A stretch of DNA of 64,000 nt from Streptomyces triculaminicus (GCF_017349075.1 NZ_JAFMOF010000001.1:62001-126000); one strand, 5' to 3'. Shown: positions 1 to 8,397, numbered from the stretch's first letter. Program-made: numbers and translations. The notes: generated from the sequence alone by a model not told the origin.

Positions 1-149
1 GTGGACTCGTGCGTGGCGAGGTAGCGGTAGGCGTCGCCGCGGGGCGAGGTGAGGTCCGGCGGGGTGTCCGCGGTACGGAAGGAGGCGTTCACTTCGCCTT
101 TGTCTCCGTGGTAGCGGGCGGCGGGGTAGGACATGGCGGGGCCTTTCAT
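1..149 (-). CDS. Cupin-like protein, N-terminal fragment (runs off left edge)
   Basis: Only the first about 50 residues lie in the window; the gene is read leftwards and continues past base 1. The N-terminus reads MSYPAARYHGDKGEVNASFR from the ATG at 134. An in-frame ATG at 149 would add five residues (MKGPA). The opening resembles small Streptomyces cupin-fold proteins as I remember them, but the beta-barrel metal-binding motifs would lie outside the window, so the assignment is tentative. The start overlaps the open tail of the broken P450 frame upstream. Confidence 0.45.
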   Translation of the reverse strand, partial: MKGPAMSYPAARYHGDKGEVNASFRTADTPPDLTSPRGDAYRYLATHES

Positions 150-229
150 AAGGGTTGTGGCGCTGGTCACGTGTGTGAGCGGCGGGAGCGGGCTCCGTGA
201 TCGGGATCGGTGGCGACGACGGGAGCGCG

Positions 230-888
230 CTGCCCAGCTGATCGCGCAGCGCCGCGGCCGCGGACAGGTACTTGCGGTGCCCCAGCGCGGGCGAGGACGC
301 GATCGGGGCGGGCAGGACGGTGCCCACGAAGACCCCGCGCATCACCGTGGTCAGGTGCTCGGCGACCCGCTCCCCCAGCTCGGCCACGGCTGCGGCGCCG
401 TCCGGGCGTTCGGTGCTGAACAGGGTCGCGACGAGCATGACCGTCATCATCCGACGCATCACCAGATCCATGGCGATCACCTCGCCCGGGCTCCAGGACG
501 ACACCTGTTCCTCTGCGATGTCGGTCATCGTGCCGGCGCACGCGGCGACGCTGTCACGGTGGAAAGCGAGCTGGAGCGCGCGACGTTGACGCCGGTGGAA
601 ATCCCGCTCGGACGTGATGATGCCGTTCCCGACGAAAGGCCGCGCGATGTCGAACAGCAGCCCCTTGCCGAACTTCCTGCTCTGCGTCACGAGAACGCTG
701 TGGACGGCCTCCGGCGAGTTCAGGACGAACACCGGCCGATTCCCGAGGAATATCCTGACGATGTCGCCCTGCGCCCTGACCGATTGCAGGAAGTCCACCC
801 GCTGTACGGCCAACTGCGGCAGGTGGCCGAGTAAGGGAAAACGGCCCGGCACGATGGGCGCCGTCACTGGAGCGGTGGTGGTACGCAC
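230..888 (-). pseudogene. Cytochrome P450, N-terminal half only
   Basis: From a GTG at 888, preceded by GAGGTG seven bases upstream, this frame reads a typical class I bacterial P450 N-terminal half: a proline-rich entry (VPGRFPLLGHLPQL), beta-sheet 1 (DIVRIFLGNRPVFVLNSPEA), the B-C region (FGKGLLFDIARPFVGNGII) and the helix C haem-propionate motif DFHRRQRRALQLAFH. Recognisable P450 sequence stops near base 230. Helix I, the ExxR pair and the cysteine haem loop are missing. The frame stays open leftwards but the next gene (cupin) starts inside it in another frame. With about 220 of 400-450 residues it cannot bind haem. It resembles pentalenene-oxygenase-type (CYP183-like) enzymes. A TTA codon lies at 832-834. 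Confidence 0.75.
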
Positions 889-1480
889 AGCCCTGCACCT
901 CTATGAAGCATGAGATCGAAAAGTCGCTCGCCTTTGGAAAGCTCCCTCGCCCGCGGTGCACCGTGATCATCGTCCGCCGCCTCCGGATCGGTCAAGGGTC
1001 CGGCTGGAAAAGCACGACCGGAGAGCTTTTGAGTCGAAGGGTGTGAATTCTCTCGGAATTCAGCCCGGAGCTGTCGGCCGTGCTGCCGAGGGCGGCAGGG
1101 AGCAGCGGAGGTTGGACATGCCGATCCAAAGCATTTGCGGCATCGGCGAGTTTGGGAACTGTATCCAGTTGTGGATTGCGGGGGCGGCGTCGGTCCAACT
1201 GTGCCCCACAGCTGCATCCCAGTACATCTGTCATTTGACTGCAGGAGCGGGATGGCTGATCACGCCGGAGCGAGTCGAGCGGTAGGTCGTGCACTCGGGA
1301 TTCCGGTCGCTGGCGTGTCCGGGTGCGTGGCGGCCTCATTCCGGACGCGCCCTGGACACGTGTGGTCGCACTGCTGCCCGCACGCCGCCTGCCGGCGGAG
1401 CCGATTCGGACGACCCGTCAGGGGAGCCCCCGGCTGTCGACCCTGCGACGGCTGCGCGTTCTCGTCCGGCCGCGGGGTTC
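889..1480. other. Intergenic region without recognisable gene
   Basis: About 590 bases between the truncated P450 and the truncated TetR gene. Open frames here have no Streptomyces-like codon pattern and match no family I know. The stretch 1000-1250 is less GC-rich than its surroundings and contains two GAATTC sites 12 bases apart (1045, 1057), which suggests non-coding or imported DNA. No terminator hairpin or operator stood out. Confidence 0.4.
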
Positions 1481-2056
1481 TCAACGCTCTCGGCGGACGG
1501 AAGCGCGGAGGTGGGCGATGCCCAGGTCGATCGCGGCCTCCAGGTGGGTGGAGCCGCCCGTGGTCATGAGGATCAGCACGCCGCCCTGGATGCCGGCCAG
1601 CAGGGCCGCGGCCTCTCGTTCGGCGTCCAGTTCGGGGGCGATCCCGCCGCTGCCCTGCATATGGCGGATCCCTGCGGCGAGTTGCCGCTGCCACCGGCCG
1701 AGCAGTTCGCCGGCCACGGTCCGGGTGGCATCGGTGGTCCCGCCCAGTTGGGCAACGGCCGCGTGGAGGGGACAGTCGCTGCCCTGCGCGCGGTAGCGGG
1801 CGACGACCTTGTCGCGCCACTGCTGCCAGGCCACCCAGGAGGTGAGAGAGCCAAGCTCCGGTTGCTGCTCGTCGATCACCCGGGACGCCTCGTGCCGGGC
1901 CACGGCGAGGAGCAGGTCGTCCTTCCCGCCGGGGAAGTAGTGGAAGAGCTGGCTCTTGCTAGTCGCCGTGCGGGCCATGACGTCCTGCATGGTCGCGGCG
2001 CCCTTGCGGGTCAACGGCACCGGTCCTCCCGGTGCGAGCTGTTGTGTTCGGTTCAA
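1481..2056 (-). pseudogene. TetR-family regulator lacking first helix
   Basis: The protein reads TRKGAATMQDVMARTATSKS followed by QLFHYFPGGKDDLLLAVARH, the second and third helices of a TetR DNA-binding domain, and then an ordinary ligand-binding domain ending LGIAHLRASVRRER. The first helix (usually about 20 residues of the form ILxAAxxLxxxxG) is absent. It is replaced by a short unrelated stretch starting at a TTG (2056) with no convincing ribosome site. No in-frame ATG or GTG exists between here and the next gene. I infer a 5'-truncated, probably non-functional regulator. Its neighbour on the same strand is also broken. Confidence 0.6.
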
Positions 2057-2099
2057 GCGGTCGGGCGCGGCGGCTGCGGCCGGAGCGGGTTGCGGCCGG

Positions 2100-2803
2100 T
2101 CAGGGCAGGAGCAGCAGTTTGCCGGTGGTGCGGCGCGACTCGATGTCCGCGTGGGCGCGGGCCGCCTCCGCGAGCGGGTAGCGGCCGGTGACGCGCGGGG
2201 TGAGCCGCCCGGACAGGATCAGGTCGAACACCTCCCCGGTCCGCTGCAGCAGGGTCTCGCGGGTGGGGACGTGGTGGTGGACCACGGGGTAGGTCAGCAG
2301 GATGCTGTTGGGCAGGTCGGTGGGCCGCAGGGTCGGGACGCCCATGAAGGGGCCGTAGTAGGCGTGCACCCCGTGCGAGCGCAGGGCCGCCTGGGAGGAG
2401 TGGAACGTCCCGGTGCCGCCGGTGAGCTCCCTGACCTGCTCCTCGAAGCCGCCGCCGGAGTGGACCAGCACGTGGTCGGCGGCGGTCTCGTCACTGATGC
2501 CGTCGGGCACCTTGACCAGCGAGTGGGCCGGGACGGCGAGCAGCTCGGCGTAGCTGCCGGGGTGGTAGAACCAGGCCACCCGGTCACCGATGGCCAGGTC
2601 CCGAACCTCTTCCCCGAGGGCCGCGACATAACCCCTCCCCCGGCGCCGAGGATCGCGGGCGCCGCCCAGCCCGGGCCGCCCTCGGCACGGGCGCCGACGT
2701 CCATGTAGTTCACCCCGGCCGCACCCAGCCGCACCAGCGCCTCGCCAGGGCCGGGTATCGGGTCCGGCAGCTCGCGTTGCGGGCGCGCCAGGACGACGAT
2801 CAC
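2100..2803 (-). pseudogene. Zinc-type alcohol dehydrogenase / quinone oxidoreductase, frameshifted and deleted
   Basis: Two frames together spell a decayed quinone oxidoreductase. From 2803 the first reads PGPGEALVRLGAAGVNYMDV; from about 2630 a second frame reads GYVAALGEEVRDLAIGDRVA and continues to a stop at 2100. The switch lies in the G-rich run around 2631-2645. Two further losses are in frame: the Rossmann segment between DETAA and DHVLVHSGGGF (about 60 residues including the GxGxxG motif), and a few residues after VRELTGGTG. The C-terminus (PLAEAARAHADIESRRTTGK) is typical of the family. Without a nucleotide-binding fold the protein cannot be an active oxidoreductase. Confidence 0.8.
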
Positions 2804-2894
2804 GTGTGATGGCCCGGCAGGAGGCAGGCGCAGGCCCCCTCCTCGTCGTCGGCGCGCAGGGCGGCCGAGGCTGCCGCCGGCAGCCGCCGGGCCT

Positions 2895-3236
2895 TCACAG
2901 CCTGCTGACGGGAGCGATCAGCGAATCGGTGGTCTCCACCGGCACCGGGCTGGCCTGAGTGCTGATCAAGTCGCCCGGATCCAGGGTTCCGGTCCCGCTC
3001 AGGTCGACGTGGACACGAAGGCCGTAGGAGCCGGCGGGGTCGAGGTCGGGCACTTCCACCTCGAAGGGGACGCTGCCTCCCGGGGCCAGTGGCACGTCGG
3101 CCTGAACCTGTGAGCCCATCACCGTCGAAGGCGCGTCGGACCGGGAGACGTCCCGTACCTCCACCAGGAGGCGGGCGGCCCGCAGCCTGGGGGCGTCGGG
3201 GGGCAGGGACACCCGGCCCCTGACGGTGCCGCTCAT
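2895..3236 (-). CDS. YbaY/YscW-like beta-sandwich protein, third gene of the astacin/ATP-grasp operon
   Basis: A 113-residue protein starting at ATG 3236. The ATG overlaps the stop of the ATP-grasp gene as ATGA, so translation is probably coupled. It reads GTVRGRVSLPPDAPRLRAAR, then EVRDVSRSDAPSTVMGSQVQ and a FEVEVPDLDPAGSYGLRVHV strand. This is the pattern of YbaY/YscW-type lipoprotein-chaperone domains (lpp-x(n)-vev-dvs-dap). Unlike secreted YbaY it has no signal peptide or lipobox, so it should be cytosolic. Its role is unknown. The fixed position after a protease and a peptide ligase suggests a substrate-binding or chaperone role, but that is inference. Confidence 0.7.
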   Translation of the reverse strand: MSGTVRGRVSLPPDAPRLRAARLLVEVRDVSRSDAPSTVMGSQVQADVPLAPGGSVPFEVEVPDLDPAGSYGLRVHVDLSGTGTLDPGDLISTQASPVPVETTDSLIAPVSRL

Positions 3237-4228
3237 CCCGCCCTGCCGGCGAGGGTCCGTGGGGGGAGCCGTTCCGAGCCCGGATCCCGGGCGTCCCTGC
3301 GTGACAGGAGAGCGGCGACCTCCGCACTGATGGGCATGTCCGTGCGTTCTTCGACGAACAGCCATTGCCCCGCCGGATTGACCTCGAAGAACACGTACTG
3401 CCCGTCGGGGCGCCGACGCAGGTCGATGGCGCCGTACACCAGGCCGAGACGGCGCATGAGCCGGAGAAGTCCGGCGGTGAGAGGCGGCGGGAGAGCGACC
3501 GGCCGCACCGGGGTCTCGTCGACCACCATCCGCATGTCGACCGGATAGCTGGTGGCCGAGGCGTCGATCTCGGCGGCGAAGACGCGATCGCCGATGACGG
3601 TCACCCGCAGATCGGCCCCGGGGACGAACTCCTGGAAGATCACGGGGGCATAGCGCACGGATTCCAGGTTTTCCAGCTCCTCCGCGCGAACGAGTCGGGT
3701 TTCGCGCCAGGCATCGACGCCGGCGATGAATGCCTTGAAGACGGTCCGTCCGACACCGACTTCCTCAATGAACCGGCGGGCCTTTTCCGGTCGATTGGTG
3801 ACCAGAGTGCGCGGCAGCACCAGACCGGCCTGGCGCGCCATCTCCCATTGGTAGGGCTTGTGGTGGGCCATCGCGTCCAGGGCGGGCGGATTGACCCAGG
3901 TGCAGCCGAGGGAGTGGAAGAGGCCGTGCAGCGCGTGGCTGGTTTCGCTGGCCGCGAAGCCCTGGTCCCGTGCCGCACCCAGAGCGCGGTCGACGGTGAA
4001 GGGCCGGATGCGCCGCCACCAGGCGACGCGGCACTCGTCCAGTCGAGTACGCCCCGCCGGGGTGGCGAGCGCGTACTCCGGTCGGCCGTCCGCGGGGTAG
4101 TCGATGGTGATTTCGCCACGGACGGGAAGGTCGGCCAGGTCGACACGGACCACCTCTCGGCCGGCGGCCTCCAGTCGGCGCACGACGTCGGCTGTGTGGT
4201 CCTCGTCGTAGGAGACGACCAGAATCAT
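3233..4228 (-). CDS. MvdD/PsnB-type ATP-grasp ligase
   Basis: A 331-residue ATP-grasp protein of the group that includes graspetide (omega-ester peptide) macrocyclases MvdD/PsnB/TgnB. The N-terminal pre-ATP-grasp domain begins MILVVSYDEDHTADVVRRLE. The central domain has the nucleotide-binding lysine region (GRTVFKAFIAG) and the loop VIFQEFVPGADLRVTVIGDR. The C-terminal lobe has YVFFEVNPAGQWLFVEERT, with the Glu and Asn expected to hold Mg-ATP. Length and motifs look intact. Its start overlaps the astacin stop (ATGA at 4225-4228) and its stop overlaps the YbaY-like start. No separate precursor peptide was found nearby, so the substrate is unknown. It could be one of the two neighbouring proteins. 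Confidence 0.85.
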   Translation of the reverse strand: MILVVSYDEDHTADVVRRLEAAGREVVRVDLADLPVRGEITIDYPADGRPEYALATPAGRTRLDECRVAWWRRIRPFTVDRALGAARDQGFAASETSHALHGLFHSLGCTWVNPPALDAMAHHKPYQWEMARQAGLVLPRTLVTNRPEKARRFIEEVGVGRTVFKAFIAGVDAWRETRLVRAEELENLESVRYAPVIFQEFVPGADLRVTVIGDRVFAAEIDASATSYPVDMRMVVDETPVRPVALPPPLTAGLLRLMRRLGLVYGAIDLRRRPDGQYVFFEVNPAGQWLFVEERTDMPISAEVAALLSRRDARDPGSERLPPRTLAGRAG

Positions 4229-5328
4229 CGAGGCTGTCCGGTACCGCTCACGGCTGCTACTCCGAGCTGGGCCATGAGGTTGTTCTGGTTGGCGACCGCA
4301 ACCGAGAGGCCTTGCTGAAGGGCGGCCAGCGTCTGGGTGAGCTGACGGACCTGTTCGACAAGTCCGTCGGGCTGTGCGGTCGTGGAGGTCATGGAAGGAG
4401 CCTGATGGGGAGTGGCCAGCACGAAGGGGCTGGCAGCGCTCGGGCTCATCGGTTCCAGGAAGGGCGGCTTGGCCGGCATATCGAGGGGCGGGTCCTTGGC
4501 CACTTCCTTGATCGTGACAGAAGGCGCCGGGTACATCGTGTGGACTCCGTCGATGTCGCCCTGGGACAGCCCTGTTCGTTGTCCCAGCACCACTCCCACA
4601 GGCAGCGGTTGCCTGGGGATGATGGTCGGCTTGCTGGTGTCCACGGCGAAGGCCCCCGGCGGGTAGTGCATGATCGAGCCGTAGTCGTACGGGCCCAGGT
4701 CATCGCCGTCGGTGATCTGCTGCACGAAGTTGTGCTGCATGTCGGGCTCGATGTTCGCGAAGACGATGGTGACGAACTGATCGCGGTCCTCGCGGCTCTG
4801 CTCGTGCCACAGCCCCACGGTGTGCCCGATCTCGTGGATGGCATTCCCGGCGCTGCAGTTCGAGCCCAAGGTGATGGTTTGCGGACCGCCTCGTCGACCG
4901 ACGTTGGACGAACATCCACCGCCCGGCACGAAGCGCACGAAGTCCGGGAACTGCACAGCGTTGGCGGGAGTCCGCGCCACGAAGCGGATACGGGTGCGGG
5001 ACGTCCAATGCTGCATGGCGCTCGTGACGCGCTGCGGGTCGGGAAGCCCGGGGTCGATCTCGAAGGGGACGGTCGCGTTCGGCCAGCGGAACTCCTCACC
5101 CGTGACTCCTACAGAGGCGAGGATCAGTTCATCCTGGACGGACGTGGCGGCGGCCTGTATCTCGTTGACGGCACCGAGGACGATATCGCCCTCGAACATC
5201 GCCATCCCGTCCACCTCTGCGTACTGGGCGCCCTTGACCGGGAACGTCACGCCCCTCACCAGAGCCGTACCGACGACGGGGCCGGAACGGTGCTCGCCAC
5301 AGCCGTTCACAGTCGGGTTCGCGTTCAT
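4225..5328 (-). CDS. Astacin-family (M12A) metalloprotease without signal peptide
   Basis: A 367-residue zinc endopeptidase. Residues 165-176 read HEIGHTVGLWHE, the astacin HExxHxxGxxH zinc site, and residues 218-222 read SIMHY, the Met-turn with the zinc-ligand tyrosine. Residues 45-48 (FEGD) match the propeptide FxGD aspartate switch that keeps astacins latent. There is no N-terminal signal peptide, unlike most astacins. After the catalytic domain comes a Pro-rich linker (about 255-320) and a short heptad-like coiled coil (about 325-355, VRQLTQTLAALQQG). It is the first gene of the ATP-grasp operon. I infer it may process, or itself be processed or modified by, the ligase system. Confidence 0.9.
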   Translation of the reverse strand: MNANPTVNGCGEHRSGPVVGTALVRGVTFPVKGAQYAEVDGMAMFEGDIVLGAVNEIQAAATSVQDELILASVGVTGEEFRWPNATVPFEIDPGLPDPQRVTSAMQHWTSRTRIRFVARTPANAVQFPDFVRFVPGGGCSSNVGRRGGPQTITLGSNCSAGNAIHEIGHTVGLWHEQSREDRDQFVTIVFANIEPDMQHNFVQQITDGDDLGPYDYGSIMHYPPGAFAVDTSKPTIIPRQPLPVGVVLGQRTGLSQGDIDGVHTMYPAPSVTIKEVAKDPPLDMPAKPPFLEPMSPSAASPFVLATPHQAPSMTSTTAQPDGLVEQVRQLTQTLAALQQGLSVAVANQNNLMAQLGVAAVSGTGQPR

Positions 5329-5697
5329 CGCGACCTCGATTCATCGAGTCATCGGGAATTGTCGGGCGGGAACCCGTCATCCGAATGAGTTCAGCATGCA
5401 TGCACTTTCGACATGCATGCGCTGAGGCCGCCCGCGTGCTGGATTTCGGCCCGTCGATAGTCGATACGGGCACGTCACAACCCCCTCTTACCCAACCTTC
5501 GCCCCGCACCGGGCGAGCTGCAAACCGAACGTCGCCTCGGTGAGCGAGGGCAACGAACAGGACGCCCAGGCCGAGACACACGTCATCGGCCCCCTACGGG
5601 ACGTCGTCCTCGGCGTGCTGGTGGGATCCTGTCCGTTCGAACGGGCCGGGTACGATCACGAGGAGAGCACGCGACCACTGCGGAGGGCGGAACGACC
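5329..5697. other. Divergent promoter region between astacin operon and SDR gene
   Basis: A 369-base gap between divergent genes. It holds the imperfect inverted repeat described separately at 5391-5426 and presumably both promoters. I see no convincing small gene in it. Confidence 0.5.
5391..5426. promoter_or_regulatory. Inverted repeat upstream of astacin/ATP-grasp operon
   Basis: TCAGC-ATGCATGCA and TGCATGC-GCTGA face each other around a short AT-richer centre about 65 bases upstream of the astacin start. Each arm contains the self-complementary core GCATGC. The layout suits a dimeric repressor or activator site, but no regulator gene is adjacent, so the protein that binds it is unknown. 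Confidence 0.45.
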
Positions 5698-6528
5698 GTG
5701 ACGGACCAGCGGGTTTACCTCGTTACCGGCGGAGGCACGGGCATCGGAGCCGCCACCACGCGGATGCTGCGCGCTGCCGGGCACCACGTCGTCGTCTCCG
5801 GGCGGCGACCCGAGCCACTGCGGAAGATCGCGGAGGAGACCGGCGCCCTTGCGCATCCCTCCGATGCCGCCGACCCCGACGCCGTGCGCGAGCTCGTCGA
5901 GGCGACCGTAGGGGCGTACGGACGGCTGGACGGCCTGGTGCTCAACGCGGGCATCGGCGTCGGCGGGGGCGTCGGCGAACTCTCGGTCGAGGACTGGGAG
6001 AACGTGATGCGCACCAACCTCACCGGCCCCTTCCTCCTGCTGCGAGCCGCGCTCTCGCACCTGCTGACCGCACAGGGCTCGGTCGTCGCCGTCGCCTCGG
6101 TGTCCGCGCTGCGCAACGGCGTGGGCAACGCCGCCTACGCCACGTCGAAGGCGGCCCTGCTGCAGCTCTGCCGCTCCCTGGCCGTCGACTACGGCCGCCA
6201 CGGGCTGCGCGCCAACACCGTCTGCCCCAGTTGGGTACGCACCGAGATGGCCGACCGGAGGATGACGCGCTTCGCCGACGAGGCGGGCCTCGGGGACGGC
6301 GGCACGGACGCCGCGTACGAGGAGGCGACCCGCCTCATTCCCGCACGCCGCCCCGGGGAACCGGAGGAGGTGGCCGAGGCCATCACCTGGCTGCTCTCGC
6401 CCGCCGCCTCCTTCGTCAACGGCGCGGTCCTCACCGTCGACGGCGGTGTGACGGCCGTCGACCCCGGGACCGTCGCCTTCGACTTCCGGATCGACCCGCG
6501 TGCTGGCGGCGACGCCGAACGAAGCTGA
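5698..6528 (+). CDS. Short-chain dehydrogenase/reductase (SDR)
   Basis: A 276-residue classical SDR, GTG start at 5698 with GGAGGG upstream. The N-terminal TGGGTGIG at residues 11-18 is the TGxxxGxG cofactor motif. NAGIG lies near residue 84, and YATSK supplies the catalytic Tyr-Lys pair, with a serine in VASVSALRNG upstream. The C-terminal VNGAVLTVDGGV segment is typical of the 3-oxoacyl-ACP-reductase-like branch. The substrate cannot be told from sequence. It stands alone and divergent from the astacin operon. Confidence 0.88.
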   Translation: MTDQRVYLVTGGGTGIGAATTRMLRAAGHHVVVSGRRPEPLRKIAEETGALAHPSDAADPDAVRELVEATVGAYGRLDGLVLNAGIGVGGGVGELSVEDWENVMRTNLTGPFLLLRAALSHLLTAQGSVVAVASVSALRNGVGNAAYATSKAALLQLCRSLAVDYGRHGLRANTVCPSWVRTEMADRRMTRFADEAGLGDGGTDAAYEEATRLIPARRPGEPEEVAEAITWLLSPAASFVNGAVLTVDGGVTAVDPGTVAFDFRIDPRAGGDAERS

Positions 6529-6848
6529 CGGTACGGCGCGTCGAGGGCTTCGACTTGCCACCGCACGGAGCGGCTGGAGCCGAATCCGTGGCGGCGGGCG
6601 AAGGCCGGGCCGGCGCGGGTCGTCTCGCCGGACGATGCGGAACCGTCCAGGCCGGCCGACGGTAGGCCGACGCACGGGGACCGCACAATTCGGTCAAACC
6701 TGGGTGTGCGCGGTGAGGCACGATGGACGCGGGCAGACGCCCACGGACACCACTGAGCACCACTCGTCCCCCGGCTTCCCGCCCCTTGCTGGCCGGTACG
6801 GATTCGTTGATCGTTTCAGCCCGCGGCGGTTCGGCGACACTTGCCCGT
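6529..6848. other. Intergenic region, nothing recognised
   Basis: About 320 bases between two plus-strand genes. Open frames present are short shadows with no ribosome site. No hairpin or repeat was obvious. It probably holds the promoter of the following gene. Confidence 0.4.
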
Positions 6849-7349
6849 ATGGCGAGCTTTCACGACAGGAAAGCCGTAGGAGACGCTCACGAGCTCCGGG
6901 TCGCGCAGGAGCTGACCGTACGGGGGTGGGACGTCGCCGCATGGGGACAGGCGATACTGACCGACGTGGTGAGCCGGGCCCTGCGCGGCACGGACAGCTC
7001 CCTGCGCTGGACACCGGACCTCATCGCCGCCCAGGAGAAGCGCGTCGTCCTGGTCGACTGCAAGGGCCGGATGAAAAGCAGGGACACAGGCCGCCACTCC
7101 GTCCAACGGGACGCCGTCATGGCCCACCTCCAGCTGACGGCATGGACACGGCTCCCGGTCATCTACGTCTTCGACGATCTCGGCGTCCTCACCCCCATGG
7201 ACATCCTGCTGTCCGGCAGGCACGGCCCCCACTCCCCCATCGGATCCGGAACCGCCTACTACTTCATCCCCGCGGAACGCTCCACACCCTTCGACGAGGT
7301 ATTCGGAACAGCGAGGCCGGCGGCACCCCCTCTCGAGACAGTCGGCTAG
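6849..7349 (+). CDS. PD-(D/E)XK nuclease-like small protein
   Basis: A 166-residue protein; I chose ATG 6849 because MASFHDRKAVGDAHELRVAQ is the natural family-like beginning, whereas the upstream extension is low-complexity. Helix 1 has E17 in AHELRVAQEL. The core reads WTPDLIAAQEKRVVLVDCKG, i.e. PD-x(n)-DxK, the catalytic signature of restriction-endonuclease-like and Holliday-resolvase-like folds, followed by a basic RMKSRDTG segment. Similar proteins occur singly in Streptomyces genomes and are usually left hypothetical. There is no partner methylase here. DNA binding or cleavage is inferred from motif only. Confidence 0.7.
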   Translation: MASFHDRKAVGDAHELRVAQELTVRGWDVAAWGQAILTDVVSRALRGTDSSLRWTPDLIAAQEKRVVLVDCKGRMKSRDTGRHSVQRDAVMAHLQLTAWTRLPVIYVFDDLGVLTPMDILLSGRHGPHSPIGSGTAYYFIPAERSTPFDEVFGTARPAAPPLETVG

Positions 7350-7403
7350 GAGTGCTTCGGGAGCGAGGCGTCGGTCAGCGCGACCGTTCGTCCTCGGCAG
7401 GGT

Positions 7404-7452
7404 CTCGCGGCCCCGCTCGAACTGTCTCCAGGGAAACGAGCGGGGCCGCGAG
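7404..7452. terminator. Hairpin between convergent genes
   Basis: A perfect 16-bp inverted repeat (CTCGCGGCCCCGCTCG at 7404-7419 and its complement at 7437-7452) around a 17-base loop. It sits between the convergent PD-(D/E)XK-like and CAP genes, so it can terminate both. Confidence 0.75.
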
Positions 7453-7476
7453 CGCGGGAGCGGTGCGGGGAGTGAA

Positions 7477-8397
7477 TCAGGAGGAGGCGGCGAAGTTCTG
7501 TGTCCACCAGGGGCCGTTGGAGCTGAAGTTGACGCCCACCCCCATCTCCTTGAAGGCGCAGTTCAGGATGTTGGCACGGTGTCCGGGGCTCTTCATCCAG
7601 CCGTCCATGGCCGTGCGGGCGTCCTTGGGGCTCTTGAAGATGTTCTCGCCGTACGTGCTCCAGCGGTATCCAGCGGCGGATATCCGGTCGCCGGGGCCGC
7701 GCCCGTCGGGCGAGGTGTGGGCGTAGTAGTCGCGGGCGGCCATGTCGTCGGAGTGGCCCTGGGCCGCGGCCTGCAGCTTCGCGTTGACGGTGACGGGCGA
7801 GCAGCCGTGCCGCGCGCGCTCGGCGTTGACCATGTCGACGACCTGCTGGACGTGGGAGCCGTTCTTCTTCGTGCCGGTGGGGGCCTTGCCGCCGGTCTTG
7901 CCGGCGGCGAGGGCCGGCTTGGAGCCGGTCTCGGAGGTCGCCCCGGACGTGGCTCCGGACATGGCTCCGCGCTCGGCCTTGGCTCCGGACCCGGCGTCGC
8001 CACCGGCGGCCTTGCCGGATCCGGCGTCGGTCTTCGCGGACCGGTCGGAGCCGGAAGTCTTGCCGGACGCGTCCTTGTTCGTGCTCGCGCTCGGGGACGC
8101 ATCGCGCGGGGTGGCGCTCGGAGCCGCAGGGGCGTAGGCGGCGGACGGCTCGGCGGGCCCCTCGGGCGTCCGGCCGGCGGCGGCGCGTGCGGAAGCCGCC
8201 TCGGCATCCCGGCCGTTGTCACCGCTGGTGCCGCCCATCGTCTTGGCCACGCCGTAGCCACCGCCGACGACGGCCATCAGGGCGACCGCTCCGGACACCA
8301 CGACCGCCCGGCGGGGCCGGCCGCCGGGGCGCCGGCGAGAACGGCGGGGCCCGTCGGAGGCCGGGTCGAACGTCGAGGTCTTGCTCTCACGGTTCAC
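7477..8397 (-). CDS. CAP-domain (SCP/PR1-like) cell-surface protein
   Basis: A 306-residue protein from GTG 8397 (GGAAGTG upstream). A basic N-terminus is followed by one membrane segment (AVVVSGAVALMAVVGGGYGV), a long low-complexity Ala/Ser/Gly/Lys/Pro linker rich in GSG-like units (about 60-175), and a C-terminal CAP domain of about 125 residues. The CAP motifs are visible: VDMVNAERARHGC, HSDDMAARDYYAHTSPDG, YGENIF and WMKSPGHRANILN, with the conserved His and Glu residues of the cavity. Such proteins are exported and often associated with the cell wall; activity is unknown. I read it as a type II-anchored or cleaved surface protein. Confidence 0.88.
   Translation of the reverse strand: MNRESKTSTFDPASDGPRRSRRRPGGRPRRAVVVSGAVALMAVVGGGYGVAKTMGGTSGDNGRDAEAASARAAAGRTPEGPAEPSAAYAPAAPSATPRDASPSASTNKDASGKTSGSDRSAKTDAGSGKAAGGDAGSGAKAERGAMSGATSGATSETGSKPALAAGKTGGKAPTGTKKNGSHVQQVVDMVNAERARHGCSPVTVNAKLQAAAQGHSDDMAARDYYAHTSPDGRGPGDRISAAGYRWSTYGENIFKSPKDARTAMDGWMKSPGHRANILNCAFKEMGVGVNFSSNGPWWTQNFAASS

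Noticed and set aside
2804..5700. A graspetide precursor peptide for the ATP-grasp enzyme
   Set aside because: I looked on both strands for a short ORF with a repeated Thr/Ser plus Asp/Glu core and a ribosome site and found none, so I did not annotate a RiPP cluster as such.
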